A stretch of DNA of 5,237 bases from Betaproteobacteria bacterium (GTDB lineage Bacteria > Pseudomonadota > Gammaproteobacteria > Burkholderiales > Usitatibacteraceae): NCBI GenBank assembly GCA_003105245.1, contig PQAI01000226.1:1-5237 (forward strand). The letters run 5' to 3'. The notes beneath the pieces are model-generated. The model was given only the letters and a program-made list of their open reading frames with translations, did not search any database and was not told the DNA's origin. This document shows, one piece after another, positions 4,102-5,237 of the stretch. How positions within the stretch are numbered: the first letter of the stretch is position 1; each line of letters begins with the position of its first letter. A program made the position numbers and the translations under genes.

Positions 4102-5237
4102 ATGTCCGCCGCACCCCTTTCCCTGGACGACAAGTACACGCGCGAGGCCGGCCGCGTCTTCCTGAGCGGCACGCAGGCGCTCGTGCGGCTTGCGATGCTC
4201 CAGCGCAGCCGCGACCAGGCGGCCGGGCTCGATACGGCGGGATTCGTCTCCGGCTACCGCGGCTCGCCCCTGGGCGGGTTCGACCAGGCGCTCTGGAAGG
4301 CGAGGAAGCACCTCGAGGCGCACCATGTCTTCTTCACGCCGGGCGTCAACGAGGAGCTGGCCGCCACCGCGGTCTGGGGCACGCAGCAGGTGGGCCTCTT
4401 CCCCGGCGCGAAGTACGACGGCGTGTTCGCGATGTGGTACGGCAAGGGCCCGGGCGTGGACCGCTGCGGCGACGTGTTCAAGCACGCCAACGCCGCGGGG
4501 ACGGCCGCCCACGGCGGGGTTCTCCTCATCGCCGGCGACGACCACGCCTGCAAGTCGTCCACGCTTCCGCACCAGTCCGAGCACGCCTTCGACGCGGCGA
4601 TGATCCCCGTGCTCTATCCCACGGGCGTGCAGGAGATCATCGAGCTGGGGCTGCACGGCTTCGCCATGTCGCGCTTCTCCGGCTGCTACGTGGCCTTCAA
4701 GACGATCTCGGAGACGGTCGACTCCTCGGCCTCCGTGGCGATCGATCCCGCGAGCCCGAGGATCGTCATCCCGGGCGACGTCGCGATGCCCCCGAAGGGC
4801 ATGAACATCCGCTGGCCGGACTCGCCGCTCGAGCAGGAGCTTCGCCTGCAGCGCGACAAGATCTACGCCGCGCTCGCCTACTGCCGCGCCAACGGGCTCA
4901 ACCGGATCACGATCGACTCGCCCAATCCGCGGCTGGGCATCATCGCCTCCGGCAAGTCCTACCTGGACGTCCTGCAGGCGCTCGAGGACCTGGGCATCGA
5001 CGGGCGCCACGCCGCCGAGATCGGCATCCGCCTCTTCAAGGTGGGCATGCCCTGGCCGCTGGAGCCCAACGGCGTGCGCGAGTTCGCGCAGGGCCTGGAC
5101 GAGATCCTCGTGGTCGAGGAGAAGCGCCAGCTCATCGAGTACCAGATGAAGGAGCAGCTCTACAACTGGCGCGACGACGTGCGCCCGCGCGTCATCGGCA
5201 AGTACGACGAGCACGGGGAGTGGGAGGCGAACCGCTC
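4102..5237 (+). CDS. Indolepyruvate ferredoxin oxidoreductase family protein (3' end cut by window)
   Basis: The first 378 codons are present. Members oxidatively decarboxylate arylpyruvates such as indolepyruvate, using thiamine diphosphate and CoA, to aryl-acetyl-CoA. Electrons pass to ferredoxin or a similar acceptor in the cytoplasm, as part of aromatic amino-acid breakdown. Residues about 43-210 match the pyruvate:ferredoxin oxidoreductase N-terminal domain: GFVSGYRGSPLGGFDQALW (48-65), VNEELAATAVWGTQQ (82-96), YGKGPGVDRCGDVFKHAN (113-130) and GDDHACKSSTLPHQSE (145-160). Residues about 275-370 resemble the second transketolase-like domain, with GIIASGKSYLDVLQAL and ILVVEEKRQLIEYQMKEQLYN. 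The family's thiamine-diphosphate half and gamma-type domain should follow beyond the edge; proteobacterial fused forms usually run to about 1,150-1,200 residues. A GAGGAG site at good spacing supports the start, and a separate promoter is plausible. Family identity is strong; preferred substrate is not shown by the visible part. Confidence 0.93.
   Translation, partial: MSAAPLSLDDKYTREAGRVFLSGTQALVRLAMLQRSRDQAAGLDTAGFVSGYRGSPLGGFDQALWKARKHLEAHHVFFTPGVNEELAATAVWGTQQVGLFPGAKYDGVFAMWYGKGPGVDRCGDVFKHANAAGTAAHGGVLLIAGDDHACKSSTLPHQSEHAFDAAMIPVLYPTGVQEIIELGLHGFAMSRFSGCYVAFKTISETVDSSASVAIDPASPRIVIPGDVAMPPKGMNIRWPDSPLEQELRLQRDKIYAALAYCRANGLNRITIDSPNPRLGIIASGKSYLDVLQALEDLGIDGRHAAEIGIRLFKVGMPWPLEPNGVREFAQGLDEILVVEEKRQLIEYQMKEQLYNWRDDVRPRVIGKYDEHGEWEANR

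Noticed and set aside
3208..5214. A 668-codon open frame on the minus strand, opposite the radical SAM and oxidoreductase genes
   Set aside because: It spans two well-recognised genes and the gap between them. Its translation is an Arg/Ala/His/Val-rich low-information sequence with no family resemblance. Long antisense open frames are expected in high-GC coding DNA.

Overview
The window is GC-rich throughout, with strong G/C third-position bias. Its gene types are a response regulator with an N-terminal accessory domain, a GlxA-type AraC regulator, a PA0069-type radical SAM protein and a long indolepyruvate ferredoxin oxidoreductase. Together they suggest a chromosomal segment of a high-GC proteobacterium, most likely a betaproteobacterium. 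That assignment is inferred from gene content and is not proven. There is no sign of a mobile element, CRISPR array, tRNA or rRNA.

Layout from left to right. (1) A minus-strand response regulator starts at 791 and runs off the left edge. (2) A gap of 117 bp holds a hairpin and a weak promoter-like element. (3) A tightly packed minus-strand operon is transcribed from about 2655 down to 909: a small DUF4242/nickel-binding-type protein, a VOC (glyoxalase-fold) protein and a GlxA-family AraC regulator. The first two genes are joined by TGATG and the next two by a 10-base overlap. (4) A divergent intergenic region of 249 bp (2656-2904) is unusually rich in inverted repeats. (5) A plus-strand PA0069-family radical SAM protein (SplB-like, CxxxCxxC cluster) spans 2905-3999. 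(6) A gap of 102 bp holds a plausible promoter and a good ribosome binding site. (7) The first 378 codons of a plus-strand indolepyruvate ferredoxin oxidoreductase-family protein run off the right edge.

The GlxA-type regulator probably controls its own operon, and an 8-bp perfect inverted repeat at 2726-2749 is a candidate operator. The most interesting signals lie around the radical SAM gene. A perfect inverted pair of TTGTCCACA 9-mers, which look like DnaA boxes, lies upstream. The protein ends in QMSLL, which matches the sliding-clamp-binding peptide of E. coli MutS. Together these suggest, by inference only, that this SplB-like protein is tied to DNA replication or repair. The remaining genes look conventional. 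I do not see a clearly new multi-gene system here.
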